Source of the DNA: Clostridia bacterium
GTDB taxonomy: Bacteria > Bacillota > Clostridia > Oscillospirales > SIG627
Assembly (NCBI GenBank): GCA_017517325.1
Contig: JAFWZW010000017.1
Coordinates: 1-56,822, forward strand
Reading direction: 5' to 3'
Length of the DNA: 56,822 nt
In this document: piece by piece, positions 25,365 to 34,810 of the stretch
Position numbering within the stretch: the stretch's first letter is position 1
Layout of the letters: every line of letters begins with the position of its first letter
Notes under the pieces: generated by a model
What the model saw: only the letters and a program-made list of their open reading frames with translations
Databases searched by the model: none
What the model was told of the DNA's origin: nothing
Position numbers and translations under genes: made by a program

Positions 25365-26555
25365 ATGTATTTTAGAAAAAAAGACTGTGTTGCCATGATT
25401 CTTGCGGGAGGTCAGGGAAGCCGTCTGATGGTTTTGACGGAAAACACCGCAAAGCCCGCGGTGCCGTTCGGCGGGAAGTATCGCCTGATCGATTTCCCCC
25501 TTTCAAACTGTGTCAATTCCGGCATTGATACCGTCGGTATCCTGACCCAGTATCAGCCGCTTCAATTAAATGAGTACATCGGAAACGGCACTCCTTGGGG
25601 GCTAAACAGCAGCAACGGCGGGATCCATGTTCTCTCCCCGTATTCCAAAAGCGCAAGCTCCGAGTGGTATAAGGGTACGGCCAACGCCATTTTTCAGAAT
25701 ATTTCTTTTATCGACCGTTACCATCCCGATAACGTTCTGATCCTGTCCGGTGACCATATCTATAAAATGGACTATTCCAAAATGATGGCACAGCACGTCA
25801 AGAATCGTGCGGATTGTACCATCGCTGTGTTGGAGGTCCCAATGGAAGAGGCCTCTCGCTTTGGTATTATGAACGCGGATGAAAACGGAAAGATCATAGA
25901 GTTTCAGGAGAAGCCCAAGGAACCGAAGAGCAACAAGGCTTCTATGGGTATCTACATTTTCCGTTGGGAGGTTTTGAAGGAATATTTGATTGCCGATAAC
26001 GATGATCCGGAATCCAGCAATGATTTCGGAAAGAATATTATTCCCAAGCTCCTTGCTGATCAATACCGCCTTTATACTTATGATTTCGAGGGCTATTGGA
26101 AGGACGTGGGTACCATTGCCAGCCTTTGGCAGTCCAATATGGATATCCTTGGTGAAAAGCCCCTTCTGGATATGCGTGAAAAAAAGAATCGCATTTATTC
26201 CCGTAACTACGCCCACCCCAGCAGTTACATTGCCCCGGAAGCAGAGATCGTTGATTCTTACGTGGCAGAGGGGAGCACCGTTTACGGCAAGGTCTACCAT
26301 TCCATTATTTCCACAGGCTGCGTCATTGAAAAGGATGCGGTGATCCGCAATAGCCTTGTGATGCCCAACGCCGTGGTTGAGACCCATTCCGAGATCCGCT
26401 ACGCTATCATCGGTGAAGACGCCGTGGTTCACGCCAATGCCCGCATCGGTGATAATCCCGAATTTTACGATAAGAACAAGTGGGATATTGCCGTGGTAGG
26501 TAAGGATAAGGTCGTGGAACAGAATAAAATACTTCTGCCCAAGGAGATCTATTAA
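25365..26555 (+). CDS. glgC: Glucose-1-phosphate adenylyltransferase, catalytic subunit
   Basis: 396 aa from ATG 25365 (GGAGG upstream). It makes ADP-glucose from ATP and glucose-1-phosphate, the committed step of glycogen synthesis. N-terminal pyrophosphorylase motifs are [10 protein letters not shown] and [30 protein letters not shown] holds the catalytic Asp and [10 protein letters not shown] the sugar site. The C-terminal third is a left-handed beta-helix of hexapeptide repeats. In Bacillota GlgC pairs with GlgD, encoded next. Confidence 0.96.
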   Translation: MYFRKKDCVAMILAGGQGSRLMVLTENTAKPAVPFGGKYRLIDFPLSNCVNSGIDTVGILTQYQPLQLNEYIGNGTPWGLNSSNGGIHVLSPYSKSASSEWYKGTANAIFQNISFIDRYHPDNVLILSGDHIYKMDYSKMMAQHVKNRADCTIAVLEVPMEEASRFGIMNADENGKIIEFQEKPKEPKSNKASMGIYIFRWEVLKEYLIADNDDPESSNDFGKNIIPKLLADQYRLYTYDFEGYWKDVGTIASLWQSNMDILGEKPLLDMREKKNRIYSRNYAHPSSYIAPEAEIVDSYVAEGSTVYGKVYHSIISTGCVIEKDAVIRNSLVMPNAVVETHSEIRYAIIGEDAVVHANARIGDNPEFYDKNKWDIAVVGKDKVVEQNKILLPKEIY

Positions 26556-26568
26556 GGAGGAAAAGACC

Positions 26569-27684
26569 GTGAAAGCAATGGGAATTATTTTTTCAAATAT
26601 TTACGATAGTTCTTTGGGAGAATTAACGAACCAGCGCACCGTGGCATCCCTTCCTTTCGGTAGCCGTTACCGTCAGGTGGATTTTGTCCTCTCTAATTTT
26701 TCCAATTCCGGTATTTATAACGTTGGTATCATCACTAAGTATAATTATCGCTCTTTGATGGACCATTTGGGCAACTGTGCCGCTTGGGATATGAACAGAA
26801 AGAATGAAGGCGTTGTGGTCCTTCCACCCTTTGCCAGCGGTAACACCGGCGTTTATAAAGGAAAACTGGAAGCCTTGTATTCTGCGGTTCATTTTATTGA
26901 CAATCCTGATTACGATTGCGTGGTCATTTGTGATTCCACCGTGCTTTGTAATATGAATTTTCGCCCCGCCATTCGGCACCATCTGGGGTCGGGGTGCGAT
27001 GTGACCATCGTTGCCAATCGGGAAGGGGATCAACTCCGCAAAAAGCACCCCTTGATCCTGAAGGCCAATCAGAAAAAAAGAGTGACGGAAATCATGCTGG
27101 ATACATACGTTCGCCCCGGTTCTTACGTGGGTATGGGGATGTTTATTATCAATCGTTCTCTCTTGGTGGAAGCCTTGCAGGATTCAAATTCACGCGGGCT
27201 CGTGCATCTTGAGCGCGACTATCTTCAAAAGCGCTTCAATGATAAATCCTTAAAGCTTTCCGTCTACGAGTATGACGGTGTGGTTTTAAGAAATGAAGAT
27301 ATACGCAGTTATTACGCCAATAATATGGCGCTTTTAAACGCAGATGTTCGAAAGGGCCTCTTCAAACAGGAATCCCCAATCTATACGAAGGTTCGTGACG
27401 AAGCCCCCACCTATTACGGGAAAGGCTCCGATATCAACGATTGTATGATGGCGGATGGCTGCGTTTTGTACGGAAACGTTGAAAAGAGCGTTCTGTTCCG
27501 CGGTGTCAGGGTGGAAAAAGGTGCTCGTGTCAAAGCTTGTATCGTGATGCAGGGAACTAAGATCGGAAAGGGCGCTTCCCTCGAATGCGTCATTCTGGAT
27601 AAGAACGTAACGGTTACGGATGGTGCGGTGCTTAAGGGTACGCCCGAGCATCCCGTGATCATCCAAAAGGGAGAAGTTGTATGA
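26569..27684 (+). CDS. glgD: Glucose-1-phosphate adenylyltransferase, GlgD subunit
   Basis: 371 aa from GTG 26569 with GGAGG 6 nt upstream. It resembles GlgC but lacks the GGxGxRL nucleotide motif, reading IFSNIYDSSLGELTNQR, and has SLPFGSRYRQVDFVLSNFSNSG. This is the regulatory, largely non-catalytic partner that forms GlgCD heterotetramers and raises activity. Hexapeptide beta-helix repeats fill the C-terminus. Its stop overlaps the glgA start (ATGA). Confidence 0.94.
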   Translation: MKAMGIIFSNIYDSSLGELTNQRTVASLPFGSRYRQVDFVLSNFSNSGIYNVGIITKYNYRSLMDHLGNCAAWDMNRKNEGVVVLPPFASGNTGVYKGKLEALYSAVHFIDNPDYDCVVICDSTVLCNMNFRPAIRHHLGSGCDVTIVANREGDQLRKKHPLILKANQKKRVTEIMLDTYVRPGSYVGMGMFIINRSLLVEALQDSNSRGLVHLERDYLQKRFNDKSLKLSVYEYDGVVLRNEDIRSYYANNMALLNADVRKGLFKQESPIYTKVRDEAPTYYGKGSDINDCMMADGCVLYGNVEKSVLFRGVRVEKGARVKACIVMQGTKIGKGASLECVILDKNVTVTDGAVLKGTPEHPVIIQKGEVV

Positions 27685-29111
27685 AGATCGTCTATGCAGC
27701 AAGCGAGGCTGCACCTTTTATCAAAACGGGAGGCCTGGGCGACGTTGCCCAGGCTCTTCCTCTTGAATTGAGCCAAATTCCGGGAGTTGAAGTGCTTTTA
27801 TTTTTACCGTATTACGGCTCTATGAAACGGAATCCAAAGCTTGAAACCGAAAAGGTTGCCGAGTTTCGTATGCCCCTTTCCTGGCGAGATCAATACGTGG
27901 GGCTTTACCGTGTAAGATCCCGCAAGCGTAAGCTTCGTGTGTATCTTATTGACAACGAAAGCTATTTTGACCGCGAGCCCATTTATGGCTATGGGGATGA
28001 CGGGGAGCGGTTTGCCTATTTTTCCAAGGCTATTTTGGAATCTCTGTGTCAGATGAATCTCTGCCCTGATATCATTCATTGCAACGACTGGCAAACTGCC
28101 TTGATCCCAACTCTGCTTCACGGCTTCTACGAGGATTTCTTAGGCAAGGCAAAAACGGTCTTTTCCATTCATAACATTGAGTATCAAGGCTGGGTGCACC
28201 CCTATTTTTTGGGTGACGTTTTGGGGCTTGACGTATCCTACGATAACGCCTTTCAATTTCAGGGAAGCCATAATTTTATGAAAAGTGCCATTCTTTCCTG
28301 CGATGCGCTTTCCACCGTTTCTCGCACCTATGCCCACGAGATCTGCGATCCCTATTTTGCACACGGGCTGGATCCCATTATCCGCGAGCACGCTTTCAAA
28401 CTGAAGGGAATCGTCAATGGAATCGATTTCGCCTCTAACGACCCAAAAAACGATCCGTTTTTGGAGCGAAATTACGACGCCTCCTCCTTCCGCGAGGGGA
28501 AAGCAGCTTGCAAAGCTGCCCTTCAAATGGAATTGGGTCTCCCCGTAAGAGAGGACGTGCCTCTTGTAGGTATGGTATCCCGACTTGTTTCACATAAAGG
28601 AATGGAAATTTTGTGCGCTGCCCTTGAAGAATGGGGAGATTGGGATATTCAGATTGCCATTTTAGGCACGGGTGACCCTCAATACGAAGAAAAAATTCGC
28701 GCTCTTGCGGCGCGCTTTCCCACGAAGATCGCCGCGGCTCTTTGTTTCAGTAAGGATCTTGCCTCACGCATATACGGGGGAAGCGATCTTTATCTGATGC
28801 CCTCCAAGAGTGAGCCTTGCGGTCTTTCACAGCTGATCGCCATGCACTACGGAACGGTTCCCGTGGTCCACGAAACCGGTGGCCTGAAGGATACGGTGAT
28901 CCCCTTTGATCCCCAAAGCGGTGAGGGGCTTGGCTTTACCTTCAGTAAGTTCACCAAGGATGATCTGCACCACGCCCTGCGCCGTGCTCTTACCGTTTTC
29001 GCCTGTGACCGAAATGCTTGGGGTAAGGCCGTATATAATGGTATGACGGCAGATTTTTCCTGGAAAAATCCTGCGCTTGAATATCTGTCTCTTTACGAGT
29101 CACTGATCTAA
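27681..29111 (+). CDS. glgA: Glycogen synthase (ADP-glucose type)
   Basis: 476 aa, GT5 family. It extends alpha-1,4-glucan chains from ADP-glucose. The N-terminal KTGGLGDV motif (about 15-22), the HCNDWQTALIP block, and the C-terminal segments MVSRLVSHKG and LMPSKSEPCGLSQLIAM with its catalytic Glu are intact. The ATG lies in an ATGA overlap with glgD, implying translational coupling. Confidence 0.96.
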   Translation: MKIVYAASEAAPFIKTGGLGDVAQALPLELSQIPGVEVLLFLPYYGSMKRNPKLETEKVAEFRMPLSWRDQYVGLYRVRSRKRKLRVYLIDNESYFDREPIYGYGDDGERFAYFSKAILESLCQMNLCPDIIHCNDWQTALIPTLLHGFYEDFLGKAKTVFSIHNIEYQGWVHPYFLGDVLGLDVSYDNAFQFQGSHNFMKSAILSCDALSTVSRTYAHEICDPYFAHGLDPIIREHAFKLKGIVNGIDFASNDPKNDPFLERNYDASSFREGKAACKAALQMELGLPVREDVPLVGMVSRLVSHKGMEILCAALEEWGDWDIQIAILGTGDPQYEEKIRALAARFPTKIAAALCFSKDLASRIYGGSDLYLMPSKSEPCGLSQLIAMHYGTVPVVHETGGLKDTVIPFDPQSGEGLGFTFSKFTKDDLHHALRRALTVFACDRNAWGKAVYNGMTADFSWKNPALEYLSLYESLI

Positions 29112-29140
29112 TCGAATCTATCTGTACCAAAGGAGTAATT

Positions 29141-31546
29141 ATGACTAAAAAAGAAGTTCTTTCCCGCTTGAACGAAACTGCCATTCGTTTGTTTTCCTGC
29201 AACCTTTCGGAAACCACTGATAAGCAAGCCTACAAAGTGGTTTGCACGCTTCTTCGTGAAATGCTTGCCACCAAGCGCAAGGAATATAAAGATTCCTTTA
29301 AACCAAAGGGGCAAAAGCAGGTATTTTATATGTCTATGGAATTTCTCGTAGGCACGTCTCTTCGGAACAATCTCTATAACCTTGGGGTGGAACAGGCCTT
29401 TGCTCAGGTGTTAAAGGACGAAGGATTTGACATTGAAAATCTTTATGCTCTTGATCCGGATGCCGGCCTCGGTAACGGTGGTCTTGGCAGACTTGCTTCC
29501 TGCTATCTGGATAGTCTTACGGGTAACGACCTTCCCGCCACCGGCTTTTCCATTCGCTATGAATTTGGTATTTTCAAACAGAAGATCATTGACGGCTGGC
29601 AGACTGAGTTTCCCGATAACTGGTTGGAACGGGGCGAGGTCTGGCTACAACCCAGAAACGATGAAAGCTATGAGGTCAAATTCGGCGGCAAGGTTTCTGA
29701 GTGGTACGACAACGGATCCTTTCGCGTAGCGCAGACGGATTATCAAAGCGTAATGGCCGTTCCGTACGATATGTACATTTCCGGTTACAACTGTAAGGCG
29801 GTCAACAAATTGGTGCTATGGAGCGCAAAGCTTCCCAGCTTTGATATGCCCGCTTTTTCTCGCGGTGAATACGTTCGTTCTCTTGAGCAAAATACGATGG
29901 CAGAGGTTATTTCCAAGGTGCTTTACCCTGCGGATAACCACGTTGAAGGAAAGCGCCTTCGCTTGAAGCAGCAGTATCTTTTGGTCAGTGCTTCTTTGCA
30001 GAGCATCGTTGCCAACCACTTGAAGGAATACGGTACCCTTGATAATCTTTCCGATTACGTTGCCATTCACATTAACGATACCCATCCGGCCCTCTGCGTT
30101 CCGGAATTGATGCGCCTTTTGATGGATGAGCACGGCTACGGCTGGGACGATGCCTGGAGCATCTGTAAAAAGACCCTCTCCTACACCAACCATACGGTTA
30201 TGAGCGAAGCACTGGAGCGTTGGAGCGTGTGGCTCTTTGAGGAACAGCTTCCCCGTGTTTACGCCATCGTAAAAGAGATTGATCGTCGTCTGAAGGAAGA
30301 GCTTTGCGCCTTCTATCCCGGCGATTGGGGTAAGATCAACTATATGTCCGTTATCGGGGATGGGGAAGTGAGAATGGCAAACCTTTGCCTTGCTTGCTGT
30401 CACACCATTAACGGCGTTTCCAAGCTTCATTCCGAGATCCTTACCGATAGCATCTTCCACGACTACTTCGTGATGGATCAGTCCCGCTTCTGTAACGTTA
30501 CCAACGGCATTGCTTACCGCCGCTGGCTCTGCCAGTCTAACCCCGCTCTTACTTCGTTCCTCGGTGACGTGATCGGAAAGGACTTTTTGAAGGATGCCTC
30601 TAAGCTGGAGAAGCTCTTGAAGTATCAGGATGATAAGACTGTTTTGGATGAGCTGAAGCGTATCAAGCTTCTTAATAAGCGCCGCCTTGCCGCATACATT
30701 GCAGAGAAAAACGGTGTCAACGTAGACCCGAATTCGCTCTTCGACATCCAGATCAAGCGCCTGCACGAATACAAGCGCCAGCTTCTTAACGTGCTGCAGA
30801 TACTTTATATGTACCGCCATATCAAGAATCATCCCAACGAAGAATTTGCACCAAGAACCTTCGTGTTCGGTGCCAAGGCTTCTGCGGGCTACGATCTTGC
30901 CAAGCAGATCATCAGTCTGATCTCCGCCGTCTCCGAGCTGCTCAATTCCGATCCTGCCACCCGTGACAAGCTGAAGGTGGTATTCATTGAGGATTACAAG
31001 GTTTCTCTTGCTGAGATCATCATTCCCGCTGCCGAGATCTCCCAGCAGATCTCCATTGCAGGCAAGGAAGCCTCCGGTACCGGTAATATGAAGCTGATGA
31101 TCAACGGCGCCGTGACCCTCGGTACCCTTGACGGCGCAAACGTTGAGATCTGTGAGCAGGTGGGCAAAGAAAATATGTTCCTTTTCGGCATGAACGTGGA
31201 TGAGGTGAACGCTCTTTGGGAGCGAGGTTATCACCCCGAAGATTTCGTTGCTGCCGATCCGGAACTGAAGGCCGTTTTGGATATGCTCACTTCCGGCATT
31301 TTAGGCAAACGGTTTGATGCTGTTGCCGCATCCCTTCTTACCGACCGCTTCGGTGTTGCGGATCAGTATATGGCACTGGCTGATTTTGCCGATTATGCCA
31401 GAGCGCAAAAAGAGGTTGGCAAGACTTGGCTGGATAGCGACCGATTTACCAAAATGAGCCTTGTGAATATTGCCAAGGCAGGTATCTTCTCTGCAGATCG
31501 CGCCGTTCTTGAATATGCCGATAATATCTGGAAAATGAGATCATGA
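29141..31546 (+). CDS. glgP: Glycogen/maltodextrin phosphorylase
   Basis: 801 aa, GT35. It releases glucose-1-phosphate from glycogen ends using phosphate and pyridoxal phosphate. The PLP-lysine signature EASGTGNMKLMINGAVTLG and the KRLHEYKRQLLN block are complete, and the N-terminal GNGGLGRLASCYLDS is present. AAAGGAG precedes ATG 29141. Synthesis and breakdown genes share one operon here. Its stop overlaps the start of the GH13 gene (ATGA). Confidence 0.97.
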   Translation: MTKKEVLSRLNETAIRLFSCNLSETTDKQAYKVVCTLLREMLATKRKEYKDSFKPKGQKQVFYMSMEFLVGTSLRNNLYNLGVEQAFAQVLKDEGFDIENLYALDPDAGLGNGGLGRLASCYLDSLTGNDLPATGFSIRYEFGIFKQKIIDGWQTEFPDNWLERGEVWLQPRNDESYEVKFGGKVSEWYDNGSFRVAQTDYQSVMAVPYDMYISGYNCKAVNKLVLWSAKLPSFDMPAFSRGEYVRSLEQNTMAEVISKVLYPADNHVEGKRLRLKQQYLLVSASLQSIVANHLKEYGTLDNLSDYVAIHINDTHPALCVPELMRLLMDEHGYGWDDAWSICKKTLSYTNHTVMSEALERWSVWLFEEQLPRVYAIVKEIDRRLKEELCAFYPGDWGKINYMSVIGDGEVRMANLCLACCHTINGVSKLHSEILTDSIFHDYFVMDQSRFCNVTNGIAYRRWLCQSNPALTSFLGDVIGKDFLKDASKLEKLLKYQDDKTVLDELKRIKLLNKRRLAAYIAEKNGVNVDPNSLFDIQIKRLHEYKRQLLNVLQILYMYRHIKNHPNEEFAPRTFVFGAKASAGYDLAKQIISLISAVSELLNSDPATRDKLKVVFIEDYKVSLAEIIIPAAEISQQISIAGKEASGTGNMKLMINGAVTLGTLDGANVEICEQVGKENMFLFGMNVDEVNALWERGYHPEDFVAADPELKAVLDMLTSGILGKRFDAVAASLLTDRFGVADQYMALADFADYARAQKEVGKTWLDSDRFTKMSLVNIAKAGIFSADRAVLEYADNIWKMRS

Positions 31547-33390
31547 GGATCCTTTATAACAGTAAGGATCTGCGTTATAAAAGACCGTTTGGCACCCTGA
31601 CCCCGAGTAGTGCTTGCGAGATTTTCATTGAGATTCCCGTATCCATTCGCACCTGCAAGGTCTCGCTCGTGCTTATGCGGGAGAGTGGGGAAGAGTACGC
31701 TTCTTTTCGAATGGAAAAGATTTCCTGCGCGGGTGACTACGAGCGTTATGGTACCGTCTTTTCCATTCCGAGGGAGGGACTCTATTTCTACTGCTTCCGC
31801 ATTACCACGGAAAAAGAAGCCTTTACCCTTTACCGCCAGGGCTTTGATCAAACCAATATGGAGGCAGGGGAGCTTTGGCAGCTCTCCTGCATTCCTCCTG
31901 GTTTTGCCCCTCCTGAAGAATACGCAGGCTCCGTTATGTATCAGATCTTTCCCGATCGTTTCCATCGAAAGGGCACTTGTTCCGTAAAGGGAAAACTTGA
32001 GCCCTTTTGGATGCATCGGGAGCTTTCCGAGGTCCCTTGCCACAAGCCTGATGAAAAGGGTGAGGTATGTAACTGCGATTTCTACGGGGGAAACCTTGCG
32101 GGAATCGAGGAAAAGCTGGATTATCTGAAAAAACTCGGTGTGAAGGTGATCTATCTCAACCCTATATTCAAAGCCTGGTCCAACCATCGCTACGATACGG
32201 CGGATTATAAGGTTATCGACGAGCTTTTGGGAACCGAGAGGGATTTTTCCCGCCTTTGCAAAAGTGCACATAAACGGGGTATGAAGATCATTCTTGACGG
32301 CGTCTTTTCCCATACCGGCAGTAACAGTCGCTATTTTGATGAAAAGGATCTGTTCGGAAGCGGTGCCTATCACCATCCCGATTCTCCCTATCGATCCTGG
32401 TTTGATTTTCAGGATTATCCCCATACCTACACCTCTTGGTGGGGCATCAAAACCCTTCCTTGTGTCCGCGAAATGGATGAGGGCTTTTTAGACTATATTA
32501 TCGATGGGGAAGATAGCGTCGTTGCCCATTGGATCAAAGCGGGCGCGGATGGCTTTCGTCTTGATGTTGCCGATGAATTGCCCGATGCATTCATTCTCCG
32601 CTTGCGCCGCCGCTTAAAAGAGCTGAAACCTGACGCTCTTTTGATCGGTGAGGTTTGGGAGGATGCCTCCAATAAGTGCAGCTACGGTCAGCGGCGCCGC
32701 TATTTTACGGACGGGGAGCTGGATTCCGTTATGAATTACCCCTTTCGAACAGCTATATTAAATTTTGTAACGGGTCATGATACGGGTGAGGGTTTTCGCA
32801 ATACCGTGATGGATCTGGCAGAAAACTATCCGCCGAGGGTCGTTTTGAACCTGATGAATATGCTCTCCACTCACGATACCCCCCGTATTCTTTCTGCGCT
32901 TTCTCCTGCTCCCGTGCCTGAAAATAAAGACGATCGTGCAGGATTTATGATGTCTGAATCGGATCTTGAAATTGCTACGCAACGCCTTACGTGCGCGCTT
33001 GCGTTGCAGTTCGCGCTTCCCGGAATGCCCTGTATTTATTATGGGGATGAACTGGGAACTCAAGGGCTTGAGGATCCCTTCTGCCGTGGGTATTTCGATT
33101 GGTCTCGTACTGATATGAATCCGATATTTGAACTTGTTTCTGCTTTCGCATCCGTACGAAATCGCGAGAGTGCTTTGCGTTTCGGCACAATTTCTGTTTT
33201 CTGCCCGGCACCTTCCGTTTTGGTGCTGGAGCGGAGCCTTGAAGCTTTACGCATTCGCACCACGGTCAACGTTTCCGACACCGCATATATCTGTGAGAGA
33301 GAAGGGGAACTTCTCCTTTCTGAAAAGATAGAAATAAACGATGAAACCTTCTGCATAAAGCCCTTTGGCTTTGTAATGGAGAAGTCGTAA
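31543..33390 (+). CDS. GH13 alpha-glucosidase/neopullulanase-like enzyme
   Basis: 615 aa, no signal peptide. An N-terminal beta-sandwich of about 130 residues (CBM34 or E-set-like) precedes a TIM barrel. The catalytic set is Asp341 (GFRLDVADE), Glu370 (LIGEVWED) and Asp445 (STHDTPR); region I reads DGVFSHTG. It has the plan of intracellular neopullulanase/maltogenic-type enzymes that cut maltodextrins or branch points. The ATGA overlap with glgP makes it the last gene of the glg operon. Exact specificity cannot be read from the sequence. No branching enzyme (glgB) is in the window. Confidence 0.9.
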   Translation: MRILYNSKDLRYKRPFGTLTPSSACEIFIEIPVSIRTCKVSLVLMRESGEEYASFRMEKISCAGDYERYGTVFSIPREGLYFYCFRITTEKEAFTLYRQGFDQTNMEAGELWQLSCIPPGFAPPEEYAGSVMYQIFPDRFHRKGTCSVKGKLEPFWMHRELSEVPCHKPDEKGEVCNCDFYGGNLAGIEEKLDYLKKLGVKVIYLNPIFKAWSNHRYDTADYKVIDELLGTERDFSRLCKSAHKRGMKIILDGVFSHTGSNSRYFDEKDLFGSGAYHHPDSPYRSWFDFQDYPHTYTSWWGIKTLPCVREMDEGFLDYIIDGEDSVVAHWIKAGADGFRLDVADELPDAFILRLRRRLKELKPDALLIGEVWEDASNKCSYGQRRRYFTDGELDSVMNYPFRTAILNFVTGHDTGEGFRNTVMDLAENYPPRVVLNLMNMLSTHDTPRILSALSPAPVPENKDDRAGFMMSESDLEIATQRLTCALALQFALPGMPCIYYGDELGTQGLEDPFCRGYFDWSRTDMNPIFELVSAFASVRNRESALRFGTISVFCPAPSVLVLERSLEALRIRTTVNVSDTAYICEREGELLLSEKIEINDETFCIKPFGFVMEKS

Positions 33391-33418
33391 AAAAGAGGCT
33401 TTGTTTGCCTCTTTTTTT
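33388..33418 (+). terminator. Terminator of the glg operon
   Basis: Stem AAAAAAGAGGC/GCCTCTTTTTT with a short loop, starting at the GH13 stop codon. Confidence 0.85.
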
Positions 33419-33431
33419 GCTTTTGGTCAGG

Positions 33432-33460
33432 TTGCATTTTCAGGCCGCTTGTGTTATAAT
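33432..33460 (+). promoter_or_regulatory. Promoter of the oxidoreductase-sialidase-GH78 cassette
   Basis: -35 TTGCAT (33432-33437), 17-nt spacer, -10 TATAAT (33455-33460). Confidence 0.72.
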
Positions 33461-33490
33461 TTCAAATAATACAGAGTATGGAGGAATGTT

Positions 33491-34795
33491 ATGGAACGTT
33501 TAAGTTATCAGCGCCAAGTGCCCGTGTCGGATCATTTTGACGTTCTGGTTTGCGGTGGAGGGCCCGCAGGCTTTATAGCCGCCGTTGCCGCTGCCAGAAA
33601 CGGTGCAAAAACCGCCTTGGTTGAGCGATACGGCTTTCTCGGTGGTGCCGCTACCGCTTCTCTCGTGAATCCCATCAGCACCTTCAAGCGTGATGGAAAG
33701 CAGGTGATCGGCGGCATTCCCTGGGAGTTTGTTGAAAACCTTTCTTCTCTCGGCGGTGCTGCTTCCGATTATGAAAACGGAAACGTTCCTGTTGATGCGG
33801 AGCTTTATAAATTGGTGGCTCAGCGTATGGCAAAGGATGCCGGCGTTCATTTATTCCTTCACTCTTATCTTACTGACGTGGTGAAAGAAGGAAGTTTTGT
33901 TTCCCACGCCCTGATTACCAATAAATCTGCCCTTTGTGCTGTTTCTGCGGATCGGTTCGTAGATTGCACCGGTGACGGCGACCTTGCGTTCCTTGCAGGC
34001 TTTCCTATGCAGGAAATGCCCGAAACCGCGGAACTTCAGCCCGCCTCGTTAGGCTTCCGTCTGGGCGGCGTCAAGGTGGATCAGATCGTCGGTCTACACC
34101 CCAGTACCCCCGGTGCTAAGTTTCAAATGGTCAGTGTCAGGGAGATCTTCAGCTCCCTGAACGATGAAAAGGTTCCTAATTTCGGCGGCCCTTGGTTTTG
34201 TACCGTTTTGCGGGATGAGGTGGGCATCGTCAACGTGAATATCACCCGTACCGCCGCAAATGCTGTGGATGCCGAGAGTATAACGGAAGCGGAGTGCACC
34301 TTGCGGGAGGACGTTTTCACTCTCTTTCATCTTTTGAAAAAGTACGTTCCCGCCTTTTCCGATTCTTATATGATCTTCGGTGCAACGCAGGTGGGCTTCC
34401 GCGAATCCCGCCGCATTTTGGGCGAACATATCCTAACGGAAGAAGAATACGTTTCTGCCGTTCACTTTGAGGATACCGTGGCAAGAGGTGCCCATCCGCT
34501 GGATATGCACCGTGCAAAGGATTCAGGGCAGGACGTACGATTCTTAAACGAAGCGGGTTATATTCCGTACCGATCTCTCATCTCCGAAAAAATGCCCAAC
34601 GTGATCGTAGCAGGGCGATGTATTTCAGCGGACCGCTCCTCCTTTGCATCGATCCGCGTGCAAGCAACGGCTATGGCGCTGGGGCAGGCTGCAGGCACCG
34701 CTGCCGCACTCTCTGTGAAAGAAAAAAGTACGTTCACAGCCTTAAACGTAAAGCTTCTCACCGAAACTCTGCGCGCCCAAGGGGCCATTCTTTAA
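33491..34795 (+). CDS. FAD-dependent oxidoreductase (FAD_oxidored family)
   Basis: 434 aa, no signal peptide. The Rossmann motif CGGGPAGFIAAVAAARNGA starts at residue 21, followed by ALVERYGFLGGAAT, a DCTGDGDLAFLAG block and a C-terminal GRCISADRSSFASIRVQA stretch that closes the FAD site. This is the PF12831-type family, often found beside glycoside hydrolases, with mostly unknown substrates. GGAGG precedes ATG 33491. It is first in a three-gene unit with a sialidase-like and a rhamnosidase-like gene, so a sugar or sugar-derived substrate is likely. Confidence 0.85.
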   Translation: MERLSYQRQVPVSDHFDVLVCGGGPAGFIAAVAAARNGAKTALVERYGFLGGAATASLVNPISTFKRDGKQVIGGIPWEFVENLSSLGGAASDYENGNVPVDAELYKLVAQRMAKDAGVHLFLHSYLTDVVKEGSFVSHALITNKSALCAVSADRFVDCTGDGDLAFLAGFPMQEMPETAELQPASLGFRLGGVKVDQIVGLHPSTPGAKFQMVSVREIFSSLNDEKVPNFGGPWFCTVLRDEVGIVNVNITRTAANAVDAESITEAECTLREDVFTLFHLLKKYVPAFSDSYMIFGATQVGFRESRRILGEHILTEEEYVSAVHFEDTVARGAHPLDMHRAKDSGQDVRFLNEAGYIPYRSLISEKMPNVIVAGRCISADRSSFASIRVQATAMALGQAAGTAAALSVKEKSTFTALNVKLLTETLRAQGAIL

Positions 34796-34810
34796 AAAGG
34801 AATTTTCATT

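Noticed and set aside
29816-31234. 472-codon open frame antisense to glgP
   Set aside because: Lies within a conserved phosphorylase gene on the other strand; no recognisable domain or ribosome site.
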